Source: an uncultured Selenomonadales bacterium | Lineage (GTDB): Bacteria > Bacillota > Clostridia > Christensenellales > QALW01 | Direction: 5' to 3' | DNA: 64,000 bases | Assembly (NCBI GenBank): GCA_905200615.1 | Contig: CAJKLB010000005.1 | Location: forward strand, 22,217 to 86,216 | In this document: piece after piece, positions 1-8,011 of the stretch | Layout of the letters: every line of letters starts with the position of its first letter | How positions within the stretch are numbered: the stretch's first letter is position 1 | The notes under the pieces: generated by a model | Told to the model about the DNA's origin: nothing | The model's database searches: none | Seen by the model: the letters and a program-made list of their open reading frames with translations, nothing else | Made by a program: the position numbers and the translations under genes

Positions 1-22
1 TTTTATCTTTCTTGTTGATCAT
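1..22 (-). CDS. rplR: 50S ribosomal protein L18, first codons only
   Basis: An ATG on the minus strand (bases 20-22) opens a frame reading MINKKDK before the window ends. It is preceded by AAAGGAGC at a normal distance. L18 follows L6 in the conserved spc part of this operon and L18 proteins commonly start MI(N/S)K, so the assignment rests mostly on gene order. Confidence 0.7.
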
Positions 23-43
23 ACTGTAAATGCTCCTTTCTGA

Positions 44-586
44 TTATTTCTTGCCGGCCTTGCCCTCTTTGAGCGCGATATATTCGCCCTCATAGCGGAC
101 ACCCTTGCCATGATACGGTTCCGGTGCGCGAACGCCCCGAACCTCTGCTGCAAACTGGCCGACGGCCTGCTTGTCAATTCCGCGGATAATGATGCTGGTC
201 TGTGAGGGAACTTCTATTGTGATTCCCTCGGGCGCTTCCATCTCTACCGGATGAGAATAGCCCAGCGTAAGTACTAATTTTTTGCCGTTCATCGCGGCGC
301 GGTAACCGGTTCCCTGAATGGCAAGTGCCTTGGAAAAGCCCTCGGAAACACCGATTACCATATTGTTCAGCAGTGTTCTGGTAAGACCGTGCAGCGCGCG
401 ATGCTCCTTATCGTCAGAGGGACGCGCAACCGTAACGGAAGTTCCTTCTACTTTTATTTGCATATCCTTATTCAGCTGCTGGGTAAAGGTCCCCTTAGGT
501 CCCTTTGCCGTAACGACATTGCCCTCGGCTACCGTAACGGTAACGCCTGCCGGGATTGTTACCGGAAGTCTACCTATTCTTGACAT
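44..586 (-). CDS. rplF: 50S ribosomal protein L6
   Basis: 180 aa, the usual length for L6, a large-subunit protein near the sarcin-ricin loop and the GTPase centre. The family start MSRIGRLPVTIP and the C-terminal block RAPEPYHGKGVRYEGE are present. It lies between rpsH and rplR, as in other Firmicutes, and is co-transcribed from rpsJ. Confidence 0.98.
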   Translation of the reverse strand: MSRIGRLPVTIPAGVTVTVAEGNVVTAKGPKGTFTQQLNKDMQIKVEGTSVTVARPSDDKEHRALHGLTRTLLNNMVIGVSEGFSKALAIQGTGYRAAMNGKKLVLTLGYSHPVEMEAPEGITIEVPSQTSIIIRGIDKQAVGQFAAEVRGVRAPEPYHGKGVRYEGEYIALKEGKAGKK

Positions 587-600
587 ATTCTACCTCCCGA

Positions 601-999
601 TTACCATACATAAGCAAGAACTTCGCCGCCGATACCCAGCGCGCGCGCCTGCTTATCCGTCATAATACCCTTGGATGTGGATACAATTGCTATCCCCATA
701 CCGCCAAGAACTCTGGGAAGTTCCTCGGCCCGGGCATAAACTCTCAGGCCCGGCTTTGATATTCTGCGAAGACCTGAAATGATTCTTTCCTTGTTTGCCC
801 CGTATTTCAATGTAATACGGATGGTTCCCTGAGGAACCGCGTCGATCACCTCAACGCCTTTAATATAACCCTCGTCAAGAAGAAGCTGGGCAATCGCCTG
901 CTTTACATTGGACTTGGGGATATCTACTGTATTGTGCCTTGCCACCATCGCGTTGCGAATTCTGGTAAGCATATCGGCAATAGGATCTGTTAAAACCAT
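601..999 (-). CDS. rpsH: 30S ribosomal protein S8
   Basis: 132 aa. The N-terminus MVLTDPIADMLTRIRNA and the C-terminal block STSKGIMTDKQAR are diagnostic of S8, a primary 16S rRNA binder of the small-subunit platform. In E. coli S8 also represses the spc operon at the level of translation. Here it sits between rpsN and rplF with a 14-nt gap to rplF. Confidence 0.98.
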   Translation of the reverse strand: MVLTDPIADMLTRIRNAMVARHNTVDIPKSNVKQAIAQLLLDEGYIKGVEVIDAVPQGTIRITLKYGANKERIISGLRRISKPGLRVYARAEELPRVLGGMGIAIVSTSKGIMTDKQARALGIGGEVLAYVW

Positions 1000-1027
1000 T
1001 ATGGTATCCTCCTTCCTTTATTTGTTC

Positions 1028-1213
1028 CTACCAACTTGCCTTTTTCACGCCGGGAATCTGACCCTTATAGGCCAGCTCTCTGAAGCAGATGCGGCAAATG
1101 CCGTATTTGCTGAGTACTGCGTGAGGGCGGCCGCAAATGCTGCAGCGCGTATAGGCGCGCGTGGAGTATTTTGCAGGCTTCTGCTGCTTATTGATCATTG
1201 CTTTTTTAGCCAT
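1028..1213 (-). CDS. rpsN: 30S ribosomal protein S14, zinc (C+) type
   Basis: 61 aa, the short S14 form. Two CxxC pairs (CSIC and CRIC) form the zinc ribbon seen in the C+ paralogue of Gram-positive bacteria, and the end IPGVKKASW is standard. As the operon copy next to rplE it should be the main S14 under zinc-sufficient conditions. Confidence 0.98.
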   Translation of the reverse strand: MAKKAMINKQQKPAKYSTRAYTRCSICGRPHAVLSKYGICRICFRELAYKGQIPGVKKASW

Positions 1214-1227
1214 TCATATCCCCCCTA

Positions 1228-1767
1228 TCAGTTTGCATAAGGCATTCCCATCAAGCCTAACAGCTCGCGGGCTTCCTCATCGGTCTTCGCGGTAGTAACA
1301 AATATTACATCCATTCCCCGAACCTTATCAATTTTATCATACTCAATTTCGGGGAAAATCAGCTGCTCCTTGATACCCAGGGCATAGTTGCCTCTGCCGT
1401 CAAAAGCGTTGGCGGAAACGCCGTGGAAGTCACGAACGCGCGGAAGTGCTATATTCAAGAGCTTATCCACAAATTCATACATTCTTTCGCCGCGGAGCGT
1501 TACCTTCGCACCGATGTTCATGCCTTCGCGGACCTTGAAGTTAGCAACAGACTTTTTAGCCTTGGTAACAACAGGCGCCTGACCTGTGATCAGCGCGATC
1601 TCCTGCACGGCGGCATCAAACTTTTTGGCGTCATCCTTCACATCGCCCAAGCCGGCATTTACAACAACCTTTTCAAGCTTAGGTACCTGCATGATGTTCT
1701 TGTAGCCGAACTTCTTTTCCATTGCCGGAACGATCTCGCTTATATATTTATCCTTTAATCTGGCCAT
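1228..1767 (-). CDS. rplE: 50S ribosomal protein L5
   Basis: 179 aa, full length. L5 binds 5S rRNA and forms the central-protuberance bridge. Family blocks VVNAGLGD, GQAPVVTKAKKS, RVRDFHG and FPEIEYDK are all seen. A good Shine-Dalgarno precedes the ATG, and it sits in the standard rplX-rplE-rpsN order. Confidence 0.98.
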   Translation of the reverse strand: MARLKDKYISEIVPAMEKKFGYKNIMQVPKLEKVVVNAGLGDVKDDAKKFDAAVQEIALITGQAPVVTKAKKSVANFKVREGMNIGAKVTLRGERMYEFVDKLLNIALPRVRDFHGVSANAFDGRGNYALGIKEQLIFPEIEYDKIDKVRGMDVIFVTTAKTDEEARELLGLMGMPYAN

Positions 1768-1791
1768 AGTATCTCTCCTTCCGTTCCTTCA

Positions 1792-2118
1792 TTACTGAAT
1801 GCTCTTTTTGCATTTTTTGCAAACGCGCACTTTTTTACCGTCAACAACGGCATAGCCTACACGCACGCCTTTTTTGCAGGAAGGGCAGTATATCATAACA
1901 TTGGAAGCGTCAATCGGAGCTTCCTTTTCTATACGGCCGCCGGCCTCGCCCATTTTCTTCGGCTTAGTGTGGCGCGTAACCATGTTCACGCCCTCAACAA
2001 TTACCTTGTTTTCTGCGGGAAAAGCCTGAAGCACCTTATGCGTGGCAGCCTTATCGTCACCGACGGACTTGTTGGTTCCGCTGATCACAACAACGGTATC
2101 GCCTTTTATAACCTTCAT
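1792..2118 (-). CDS. rplX: 50S ribosomal protein L24
   Basis: L24 starts large-subunit assembly at the 5' end of 23S rRNA. The KOW region (VIKGDTVVVISGTNKS) is at the N-terminus. The C-terminus carries two CxxC pairs (YCPSC, VCKKC), a zinc-ribbon-like tail found in some Firmicutes. I prefer the second ATG (2116-2118): the GGAGGG site is 8 nt from it but only 2 nt from the upstream ATG at 2122-2124. Confidence 0.96.
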   Translation of the reverse strand: MKVIKGDTVVVISGTNKSVGDDKAATHKVLQAFPAENKVIVEGVNMVTRHTKPKKMGEAGGRIEKEAPIDASNVMIYCPSCKKGVRVGYAVVDGKKVRVCKKCKKSIQ

Positions 2119-2132
2119 TCCCATGTCCCTCC

Positions 2133-2501
2133 TTACAGCACTTCCGGAGCAAGGGAGATAATCTTCATAAAATCTCTTTCACGAAGCTCTCTTGCTATGG
2201 GCCCGAACACACGGGTTCCGCGGGGAAGCTTTTGATCGTTGATGATAACGGCGGCATTATCGTCAAAACGGATATATGAACCGTCGGCACGGCGGGTGGG
2301 TTTGGTTGTGCGTACGATAACCGCCTTTACAACATCGCCTTTTTTCACTACGCCGCCGGGCACAGCCGTTTTCACGGAAGCAACAATGGTATCGCCCACG
2401 CTTCCGTATCTTCTGAAAGAGCCACCAAGAACTCTTATGCACATAATCTCTTTTGCGCCGGTATTGTCGGCAACCTTCAATCTTGTTTGAGGTTGTATCA
2501 T
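2133..2501 (-). CDS. rplN: 50S ribosomal protein L14
   Basis: 122 aa, exact family length. The start MIQPQTRLKVADNTGAKE and the motifs VLGGS and RGTRVFGPIARELRE are invariant L14 features. L14 contacts 16S helix 14 in bridge B8 and is the docking site of the silencing factor RsfS. Within the S10/spc operon. Confidence 0.99.
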   Translation of the reverse strand: MIQPQTRLKVADNTGAKEIMCIRVLGGSFRRYGSVGDTIVASVKTAVPGGVVKKGDVVKAVIVRTTKPTRRADGSYIRFDDNAAVIINDQKLPRGTRVFGPIARELRERDFMKIISLAPEVL

Positions 2502-2537
2502 AATTTACCCCTTTCCGGGAAAACAATCGAAAAAAGC

Positions 2538-2792
2538 TTATTTTGCCTTTTCAACTATTTCCACCAATCTCCATCTTTTATCTTTGCTCAGCGGCCTTGT
2601 TTCCATAATCCGTACGGTGTCGCCGATGCCGCATTCATTTTTCTCGTCATGCGCCTTAAATTTTGTGGTACGGTTAACCGTTTTGCCATAAAGCGGGTGA
2701 AGAACCTTTGTTTTTACTGCAACAACAATCGTCTTATCCATTTTATCGCTTACAACGATCCCTACTCTTTGCTTGCGAAAGTTTCTTTCCAT
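2538..2792 (-). CDS. rpsQ: 30S ribosomal protein S17
   Basis: 84 aa OB-fold protein that binds 16S rRNA early in assembly. Motifs RVGIVVSDKMDKTIVV and GDTVRIMETRPLSKDKRW are typical. It follows rpmC closely and precedes rplN. Confidence 0.98.
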   Translation of the reverse strand: MERNFRKQRVGIVVSDKMDKTIVVAVKTKVLHPLYGKTVNRTTKFKAHDEKNECGIGDTVRIMETRPLSKDKRWRLVEIVEKAK

Positions 2793-2808
2793 TCGTCCTC
2801 AACCTCCT

Positions 2809-3012
2809 TTATGCCTGAGCCTTGATCTCAAGCTCACGAAGTATGGTCATTACCCTTGCGATGTCCTTTTTACAGGCGTCTATCTGCTTCGGGTTATTCA
2901 ACTGTCCGGTAGCATTTTGAAATCTGAGGTTAAAAAGCTCTCTTTTCAGTTCGGCCAGTTTTTTGTTCAGCTCATCGGCGTTCATTTCACGAAGCTTACT
3001 CGGTTTCATCAA
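2809..3012 (-). CDS. rpmC: 50S ribosomal protein L29
   Basis: 67 aa, two-helix protein at the peptide-exit tunnel near L23. LREMNADELNKKLAELK and ELFNLRFQ match the family. Its ATG overlaps the stop of rplP by 4 nt, implying translational coupling. Confidence 0.98.
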   Translation of the reverse strand: MMKPSKLREMNADELNKKLAELKRELFNLRFQNATGQLNNPKQIDACKKDIARVMTILRELEIKAQA

Positions 3013-3446
3013 ACATCACCGTCCTGTTCTTTGTTGTAGTCCTCACGGGTAACGAACTTCACCTTCAGCGGAAGCTTATGGCTTGCCAAACGAAGTGCTT
3101 CGCGAGCGGTGGCTTCGTCAATACCGTTCATTTCAAACAGTACCCGGCCCGGTTTTACCACGGCTACCCAGTATTCCGGCGAACCTTTACCGCTTCCCAT
3201 TCGGGTCTCGGCCGGCTTTGCCGTAACGGGCTTATCCGGGAAAATTTTAATCCATACCTGACCGCTACGTTTAATATAACGCGTCATCGCGATACGCGCG
3301 GCCTCGATCTGCGCGCTGGTGATCCATGCCGGCTCAAGCGCTACCAGACCGTAATCACCGTAGGCGATAAAGTTACCGCGCTGAGCGGTTCCCTTCATTC
3401 TGCCACGGAAAACTCTTCTTCTTTTTACTCTTTTGGGCATTAACAT
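3009..3446 (-). CDS. rplP: 50S ribosomal protein L16
   Basis: 145 aa. L16 positions the aminoacyl end of A-site tRNA. The start MLMPKRVKRRRVFRGRMKG and GSGKGSPEYWVAVVKPGR are diagnostic. Ribosome site GGAGG lies about 9 nt upstream, and the gene is separated from rpsC by only 2 nt. Confidence 0.99.
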   Translation of the reverse strand: MLMPKRVKRRRVFRGRMKGTAQRGNFIAYGDYGLVALEPAWITSAQIEAARIAMTRYIKRSGQVWIKIFPDKPVTAKPAETRMGSGKGSPEYWVAVVKPGRVLFEMNGIDEATAREALRLASHKLPLKVKFVTREDYNKEQDGDV

Positions 3447-3448
3447 AA

Positions 3449-4105
3449 TTACTTGCCTCCTTCTGCTGCGGCAGACTTCTTTGCAAGAATCTCACCCTTG
3501 TATACCCACACCTTTACGCCGATACGGCCATAGGTCGTTGCAGCCTCTGCAAAACCGTAATCAATATCCGCGCGGAGTGTCTGCAGCGGAATGCTTCCCT
3601 CATGGTAGCCCTCGCTGCGGGCGATTTCTGCGCCGCCAAGACGACCGCTTACTAAGATTTTAACACCTTTGGCTCCCGCGCGCGTAACACGCTGCATGGA
3701 CTGTTTCATCGCGCGACGGAAAGAAACACGCTTTTCCAACTGCTGAGCGATACTTTCGGCCACCAGCTGCGCGTCCATATCCGGCTTGCGGATTTCCATG
3801 ATGTTAAGATGAACCTTTTTGCCAAGCATCTTTTCAAGCTCTGCCTTTAAAGCATCGATTCCCGCACCGCCCTTGCCGATCAATGCGCCGGGTTTTGCGG
3901 TAAAGATAAAAATAGTTACTGTATTGGATTTACGCTCAATTTCTATCTTCGGAACGCTGAAAGCATTCAGCCTGTTCTTTAAATAGCTGCGAAGCTTGTT
4001 ATCTTCACTGATATTCTGGGCAAAATCCTTGCCGGCGATCCAGCGGGAATCCCAGTTCTTGATAATGCCCACTCTGAGACCGTGGGGATTCACTTTCTGA
4101 CCCAT
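3449..4105 (-). CDS. rpsC: 30S ribosomal protein S3
   Basis: 218 aa. S3 lines the mRNA entry channel. The start MGQKVNPHGLRVG, the KH-domain loop IGKGGAGI and the C-terminal block RADIDYGFAEA are present. It abuts rplV (4106) with no spacer. Confidence 0.99.
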   Translation of the reverse strand: MGQKVNPHGLRVGIIKNWDSRWIAGKDFAQNISEDNKLRSYLKNRLNAFSVPKIEIERKSNTVTIFIFTAKPGALIGKGGAGIDALKAELEKMLGKKVHLNIMEIRKPDMDAQLVAESIAQQLEKRVSFRRAMKQSMQRVTRAGAKGVKILVSGRLGGAEIARSEGYHEGSIPLQTLRADIDYGFAEAATTYGRIGVKVWVYKGEILAKKSAAAEGGK

Positions 4106-4504
4106 TTACTTGTCCTCCTTTACTTGATCAAGGATAACCGTGATGTGGCTTGAACGCTTCAGTATCGGCGAAGCGCTGCCTTTTGCGCGGGGCATAAAGC
4201 GCTTAAGCGTAGGACCCTGGTTCGCATATATCTCAGCAACATAAAGGTTATCTCTGTTTAAATACGGAGGATTGTTCTCCGCGTTAGCGATAGCCGAAAG
4301 CAAAACCTTTTCCACTACAGGAGAGGCCGCCTTGGGCGTGAACCGCAAAATAGCAAGCGCCTCATCTACCTGCTTGCCGCGGATCAAATCGATCACAATG
4401 CGTACCTTGCGGGAAGAAATGCGAATATATTTGGCAATCGCTTTCGGTCTGCGATCGCGCGCTTCCTTACGGGCAGCGGCTTTTTCTTTCATTCTCTTTG
4501 CCAT
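4106..4504 (-). CDS. rplV: 50S ribosomal protein L22
   Basis: 132 aa. Residues about 22-130 hold the L22 core (YIRISSRKVRIVIDLIRGK) and the beta-hairpin block that lines the exit tunnel. A basic 20-residue N-terminal lead (MAKRMKEKAAARKEARDR) makes it longer than the usual 110-115 aa. A start nearer the core cannot be excluded, but this ATG has the ribosome site. Confidence 0.97.
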   Translation of the reverse strand: MAKRMKEKAAARKEARDRRPKAIAKYIRISSRKVRIVIDLIRGKQVDEALAILRFTPKAASPVVEKVLLSAIANAENNPPYLNRDNLYVAEIYANQGPTLKRFMPRAKGSASPILKRSSHITVILDQVKEDK

Positions 4505-4519
4505 AGCGTCTTCCTCCCC

Positions 4520-4801
4520 TTACTTACTTCCTGAGGACTTTTCCGAACCGGAGTGACCTCTGAACGTTCTTGTGGGTGCAAACTCACCCAGTTTATGTCC
4601 TACCATATCTTCCGTGATATAAACAGGAACGTGTTTTCTGCCGTCATGAACGGCTATGGTATGGCTTACCATCTGGGGGAAGATCGTGGAAGACCTTGAC
4701 CAAGTCTTAATAACCTTCTTATCGCCAGAGGTATTCATTTCTTCAACCTTTTTCAGCAAACGCTCGCTGACAAAGGGACCTTTTTTTACTGACCTGCTCA
4801 T
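4520..4801 (-). CDS. rpsS: 30S ribosomal protein S19
   Basis: 93 aa. S19 sits in the small-subunit head and contacts the A-site finger. MSRSVKKGPFV, WSRSSTIFPQMVSHTIAVHD and GEFAPTRTFRGH are family signatures. Standard position between rplB and rplV. Confidence 0.99.
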   Translation of the reverse strand: MSRSVKKGPFVSERLLKKVEEMNTSGDKKVIKTWSRSSTIFPQMVSHTIAVHDGRKHVPVYITEDMVGHKLGEFAPTRTFRGHSGSEKSSGSK

Positions 4802-4822
4802 AATGAGCCTCCTTCCGATTTA

Positions 4823-5653
4823 TTAGCCGTTACGGCGCTTTACGATATATTTATCACTCTTGTTTCTCTTGTTGCGGGTTTTATAACCAAGCGCGGGTTT
4901 GCCCCAAGGAGTAACCGGGCCGGGACGGCCGACAGGCGACTTGCCTTCACCGCCGCCGTGGGGGTGATCGCACGGGTTCATAACAACACCGCGTACCGTA
5001 GGCCGAACGCCCATGTGACGTTTTCTTCCCGCTTTACCGATAGAAACGTTTTCATGATCCAGATTGCCTACCTGGCCGATTGTCGCTTTGCACTCCATCA
5101 GAATGTAGCGAACCTCGCCGCTGGGCAGACGGACCTGCGCATATTTCTCTTCCTTTGCCATCAGCTGCGCGGCATTGCCGGCAGAGCGCACCAGCTGGCC
5201 GCCTTTACCGGGGGTAAGCTCAATATTGTGAATCAGCGTACCTACGGGAATATTCTTGATTTTCAGCGCGTTTCCGGGCTTAATATCGGCGTTATCACCG
5301 GCATATACCGTATCGCCTACCGTAAGTCCCAAAGGCGCTAAAATATAGCGTTTTTCGCCGTCGGCATAATGCAAAAGCGCAATATTGGCTGTACGGTTGG
5401 GATCGTACTCAATGGAGGCAACGCGCGCCATGATATCTTCCTTGTTGCGTTTAAAATCGATGATTCTGTATTTTCTTGTATTGCCGCCGCCGTGATGACG
5501 AACGGTTAAACGGCCAACATTATTTCTTCCGCCGCTCTTGCTCACTTTTGCCAGCAAGGAGCGCTCCGGCGTGGTTTTTGTGATTTCTTCAAATGCCGAA
5601 ACCGACATAAAACGCCGTGCGGGCGAGGTTGGCTTATACTTTTTAATAGCCAT
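4823..5653 (-). CDS. rplB: 50S ribosomal protein L2
   Basis: 276 aa, full length. L2 is needed for subunit joining and peptidyl transfer. The conserved C-terminal block RGVVMNPCDHPHGGGEG contains the critical histidine region. An 85-nt gap with a hairpin separates it from rplW, the largest gap inside this operon. Confidence 0.99.
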   Translation of the reverse strand: MAIKKYKPTSPARRFMSVSAFEEITKTTPERSLLAKVSKSGGRNNVGRLTVRHHGGGNTRKYRIIDFKRNKEDIMARVASIEYDPNRTANIALLHYADGEKRYILAPLGLTVGDTVYAGDNADIKPGNALKIKNIPVGTLIHNIELTPGKGGQLVRSAGNAAQLMAKEEKYAQVRLPSGEVRYILMECKATIGQVGNLDHENVSIGKAGRKRHMGVRPTVRGVVMNPCDHPHGGGEGKSPVGRPGPVTPWGKPALGYKTRNKRNKSDKYIVKRRNG

Positions 5654-5687
5654 GATTCAACTCCATTTCTCAGCGACGCGAATTTAA

Positions 5688-5733
5688 GCTGCTGTGCCTG
5701 TCGCTGCGTGAAACGCGCAGCAGCCTGTTTTTT
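5688..5733 (+). terminator. Hairpin with T-run on the plus strand inside the S10 operon
   Basis: GCTGCTG (5688-5694) pairs with CAGCAGC (5718-5724), and on the plus strand is followed by CTG and seven or eight T residues. Read in the operon direction there is no U-tract, so it should not stop ribosomal transcription. It looks like a terminator for antisense transcription, or a processing or pausing hairpin. Confidence 0.4.
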
Positions 5734-5738
5734 TAAAG

Positions 5739-6029
5739 TTAAGCCATACCCTCGAAAAACTCGATGGCCTTAGAATCTTTCTTCAAAACGACATACGCCT
5801 TTTTGGTGGCCGAGGTTCTGCCCTCATACCGACCCATGCGTTTGATCTTTCCCTGGGTGGTAACGGTGTTTACCTTTTCCACCTTTACGCCGAAGATCTG
5901 CTCAACCGCCATTTTAATCTGACTTTTGTTGGCCTTGGGCGCAACCTCAAACACATAACGCTTCTCGCTCATCATGCCATAGCTCTTTTCGGTAAGCACG
6001 GGCTTGATAATGATATCCTCATGGAACAT
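5739..6029 (-). CDS. rplW: 50S ribosomal protein L23
   Basis: 96 aa. L23 forms the exit-site platform for trigger factor and SRP. The start region IIKPVLTEKSYGMM and the block FGVKVEKVNTVTTQGK are typical. Its start overlaps the rplD stop by 1 nt. Confidence 0.99.
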   Translation of the reverse strand: MFHEDIIIKPVLTEKSYGMMSEKRYVFEVAPKANKSQIKMAVEQIFGVKVEKVNTVTTQGKIKRMGRYEGRTSATKKAYVVLKKDSKAIEFFEGMA

Positions 6030-6649
6030 TATGCATATACCTCCTCAAGCTTTTTCAGCGCCGCTTTGGTAAGGATCAGCTTTTCATGGTTCAGCACATC
6101 AACCACATTGAGCGTGTTTACCAATCCCGTTTTCACACCCGGAATATTCGCGGCGGCTCTTTCCACATTCACAGTGGGTTCCGCATTTACAATATAAGCC
6201 TTTCCTTCTACCTTCAGGTTGGCAAGCACTTTTACCATTGCTTTGGTTTTTGCCTCGATCTCCAGTGCGTCAAGAATGATGATATCCTTATCGGCAACTT
6301 TTGAGCTGAGCGCACCTTTTAACGCAAGCCGTTTTACCTTTTTGGGAACAGCGATGGAAAAATCTCTTGCCTTGGGCGCAAATACAATACCGCCCTTATA
6401 ATACTGAGGCGCTCTGGACGAACCCTGACGGGCACGGCCGGTTCCCTTCTGACGGAACGGCTTTTTGCCGCCGCCGGCAACCTCACGGCGAGTGAGTGTT
6501 CCCTTGGTGCCCTGACGCTTATTGGCAAGCTGGGCACGAACTACCTGATGAAGAACGTGCGTATTGATATCGGTTTCAAAGATCTCTTTGCTCAGTGTCA
6601 CCGTACCAACCTTTTCGCCTTCAATGTTATATACAGCTACTCTTGGCAT
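6029..6649 (-). CDS. rplD: 50S ribosomal protein L4
   Basis: 206 aa. A large-subunit protein whose extended loop reaches the exit tunnel; the loop signature RQKGTGRARQGSSRAPQYY is present. In E. coli L4 represses its own operon through the S10 leader. Whether that holds here is unknown, although a structured leader exists at 7621-7820. Confidence 0.99.
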   Translation of the reverse strand: MPRVAVYNIEGEKVGTVTLSKEIFETDINTHVLHQVVRAQLANKRQGTKGTLTRREVAGGGKKPFRQKGTGRARQGSSRAPQYYKGGIVFAPKARDFSIAVPKKVKRLALKGALSSKVADKDIIILDALEIEAKTKAMVKVLANLKVEGKAYIVNAEPTVNVERAAANIPGVKTGLVNTLNVVDVLNHEKLILTKAALKKLEEVYA

Positions 6650-6663
6650 AGCTACTTACCTCC

Positions 6664-7299
6664 TTACTTACTCTTTACCGACTGCTTAATGGTAAGCAGT
6701 GCGCCTGCCGCACCGGGAACCGCGCCTTTAATTAAAAGAACGCCGCGCTCGGTATCAACACGAACAATTTCAAGGTTCTGAATGGTTACCTGCTCGTTAC
6801 CCCACTGACCGGGCATATGTTTGTTTTTGAAAACATGGCTCGGTGAGGAACTGGCTCCCATAGAACCTACCACGCGGTGGCTGCCGGAGCCGTGAGCCAT
6901 CGGGCCGGTACGCTGATTCCATCTCTGAATCACGCCGCTGAAACCGTGGCCTTTTGTTTTTGCCGTTACATCCACTTTGTCGCCCTGCGCAAAAATATCG
7001 CATTTGATCGTGCCGCCAACCTGATATTCGGCGCAGTTATCAAATTTAAACTCTCTCATATAGCGGGCAACCGGGACATTGGCCTTTACAAACTGTCCCT
7101 TTTCGGGCTTGCTTACGTTCTTTTCCTTTACAGCGCCAAAACCTACCTTGACGGCATCATAGCCGTCTTTTTCAACGGTTTTGATCTGTACTACCGAGCA
7201 AGGACCGGCTTGAACGACTGTTACGGGAACTACTGTACCGTCCGCGGCGAAAATCTGCGTCATGCCGACTTTCTTGCCTAAAATACCTTTTGTCATCAT
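6664..7299 (-). CDS. rplC: 50S ribosomal protein L3
   Basis: 211 aa, full length. L3 reaches the peptidyl-transferase centre. GILGKKVGMTQIF at the start and the block GHGFSGVIQRWN, with MAHGSGSHR after it, are signatures. Second gene of the operon. Confidence 0.99.
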   Translation of the reverse strand: MMTKGILGKKVGMTQIFAADGTVVPVTVVQAGPCSVVQIKTVEKDGYDAVKVGFGAVKEKNVSKPEKGQFVKANVPVARYMREFKFDNCAEYQVGGTIKCDIFAQGDKVDVTAKTKGHGFSGVIQRWNQRTGPMAHGSGSHRVVGSMGASSSPSHVFKNKHMPGQWGNEQVTIQNLEIVRVDTERGVLLIKGAVPGAAGALLTIKQSVKSK

Positions 7300-7311
7300 C
7301 GTTCATCCTCC

Positions 7312-7620
7312 TTACAGTTTAATGTTAATGTCAACACCGGCGGCAAGATCCAGCTTCATCAGTGCATCCACCGTTTTTGTTCCGGCATTGTAAATGTCAA
7401 TAAGACGTTTGTGAGTACGAAGCTCAAACTGTTCCCGGCTATCCTTATATTTATGAGGAGCACGAAGAATGGTTATCACTTCCTTCTCGGTGGGAAGGGG
7501 AATGGGGCCGCTTACCGTGGCGCCCGTTTTGACTGCCGTATCCACGATCCTCTCGGCCGCTTGGTCGATCAGGCTGTGATCATACGCTTTCAACTTGATT
7601 CTGATTTTCTGCGATGCCAT
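7312..7620 (-). CDS. rpsJ: 30S ribosomal protein S10
   Basis: 102 aa. S10 is in the small-subunit head and is also NusE, a transcription-antitermination factor. IRIKLKAYDHSLIDQAAERI and RTHKRLIDIYN are conserved. First gene of the operon; a ribosome site AAGGAGG precedes it and the promoter is about 205 nt upstream. Confidence 0.99.
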   Translation of the reverse strand: MASQKIRIKLKAYDHSLIDQAAERIVDTAVKTGATVSGPIPLPTEKEVITILRAPHKYKDSREQFELRTHKRLIDIYNAGTKTVDALMKLDLAAGVDINIKL

Positions 7621-7820
7621 TTATATACCTCCTTACAGTAGCTCAAATACACTGTTCCGTGTGTGCCGCTTTTTTAAATTTTAAACGGCGGTGTGTATCT
7701 GGCTGTTCGTCCGATTTTTCCGGACAATTGTCCACGGAAATTACCCGCGCGAACGGCGGCAACCTTCCGCTTCATACCATTTACGCCGACAGGCGCAGCT
7801 GCTCCACCGCACAGAGCAAC
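7621..7820 (-). promoter_or_regulatory. S10 operon 5' leader
   Basis: About 200 nt lie between the promoter and rpsJ with no open frame. The strongest fold is around the 12-nt palindrome GGACAATTGTCC (7722-7733), flanked by TTTCC and GGAAA arms (7716-7740) with a 2-nt bulge. Long structured leaders in ribosomal operons often bind one of the encoded proteins. That role, and which protein, is inference. Confidence 0.5.
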
Positions 7821-7826
7821 GGATTT

Positions 7827-7855
7827 AGTATATAACAAAGCCTTTTTTTGCGCAA
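7827..7855 (-). promoter_or_regulatory. Promoter of the S10 operon
   Basis: On the minus strand TTGCGC (7850-7855) is followed after exactly 17 nt by TATACT (7827-7832), a good sigma-A promoter. AT-rich A-tracts lie upstream at about 7856-7920, as expected of a strong ribosomal promoter. Confidence 0.75.
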
Positions 7856-8011
7856 CCGTTTTTTTCTTTTATTTGTGAATTTTTTGTAAACATTGACCGT
7901 TTTCACAAAAAACTGCTTTTTTTGCGTCCTAACTTACATACATTTTATAAAACAAAACGTTGCAACAAGCCGTATACGGCTTTTACTCGGCTGAAAAGAG
8001 GAACAAATATT

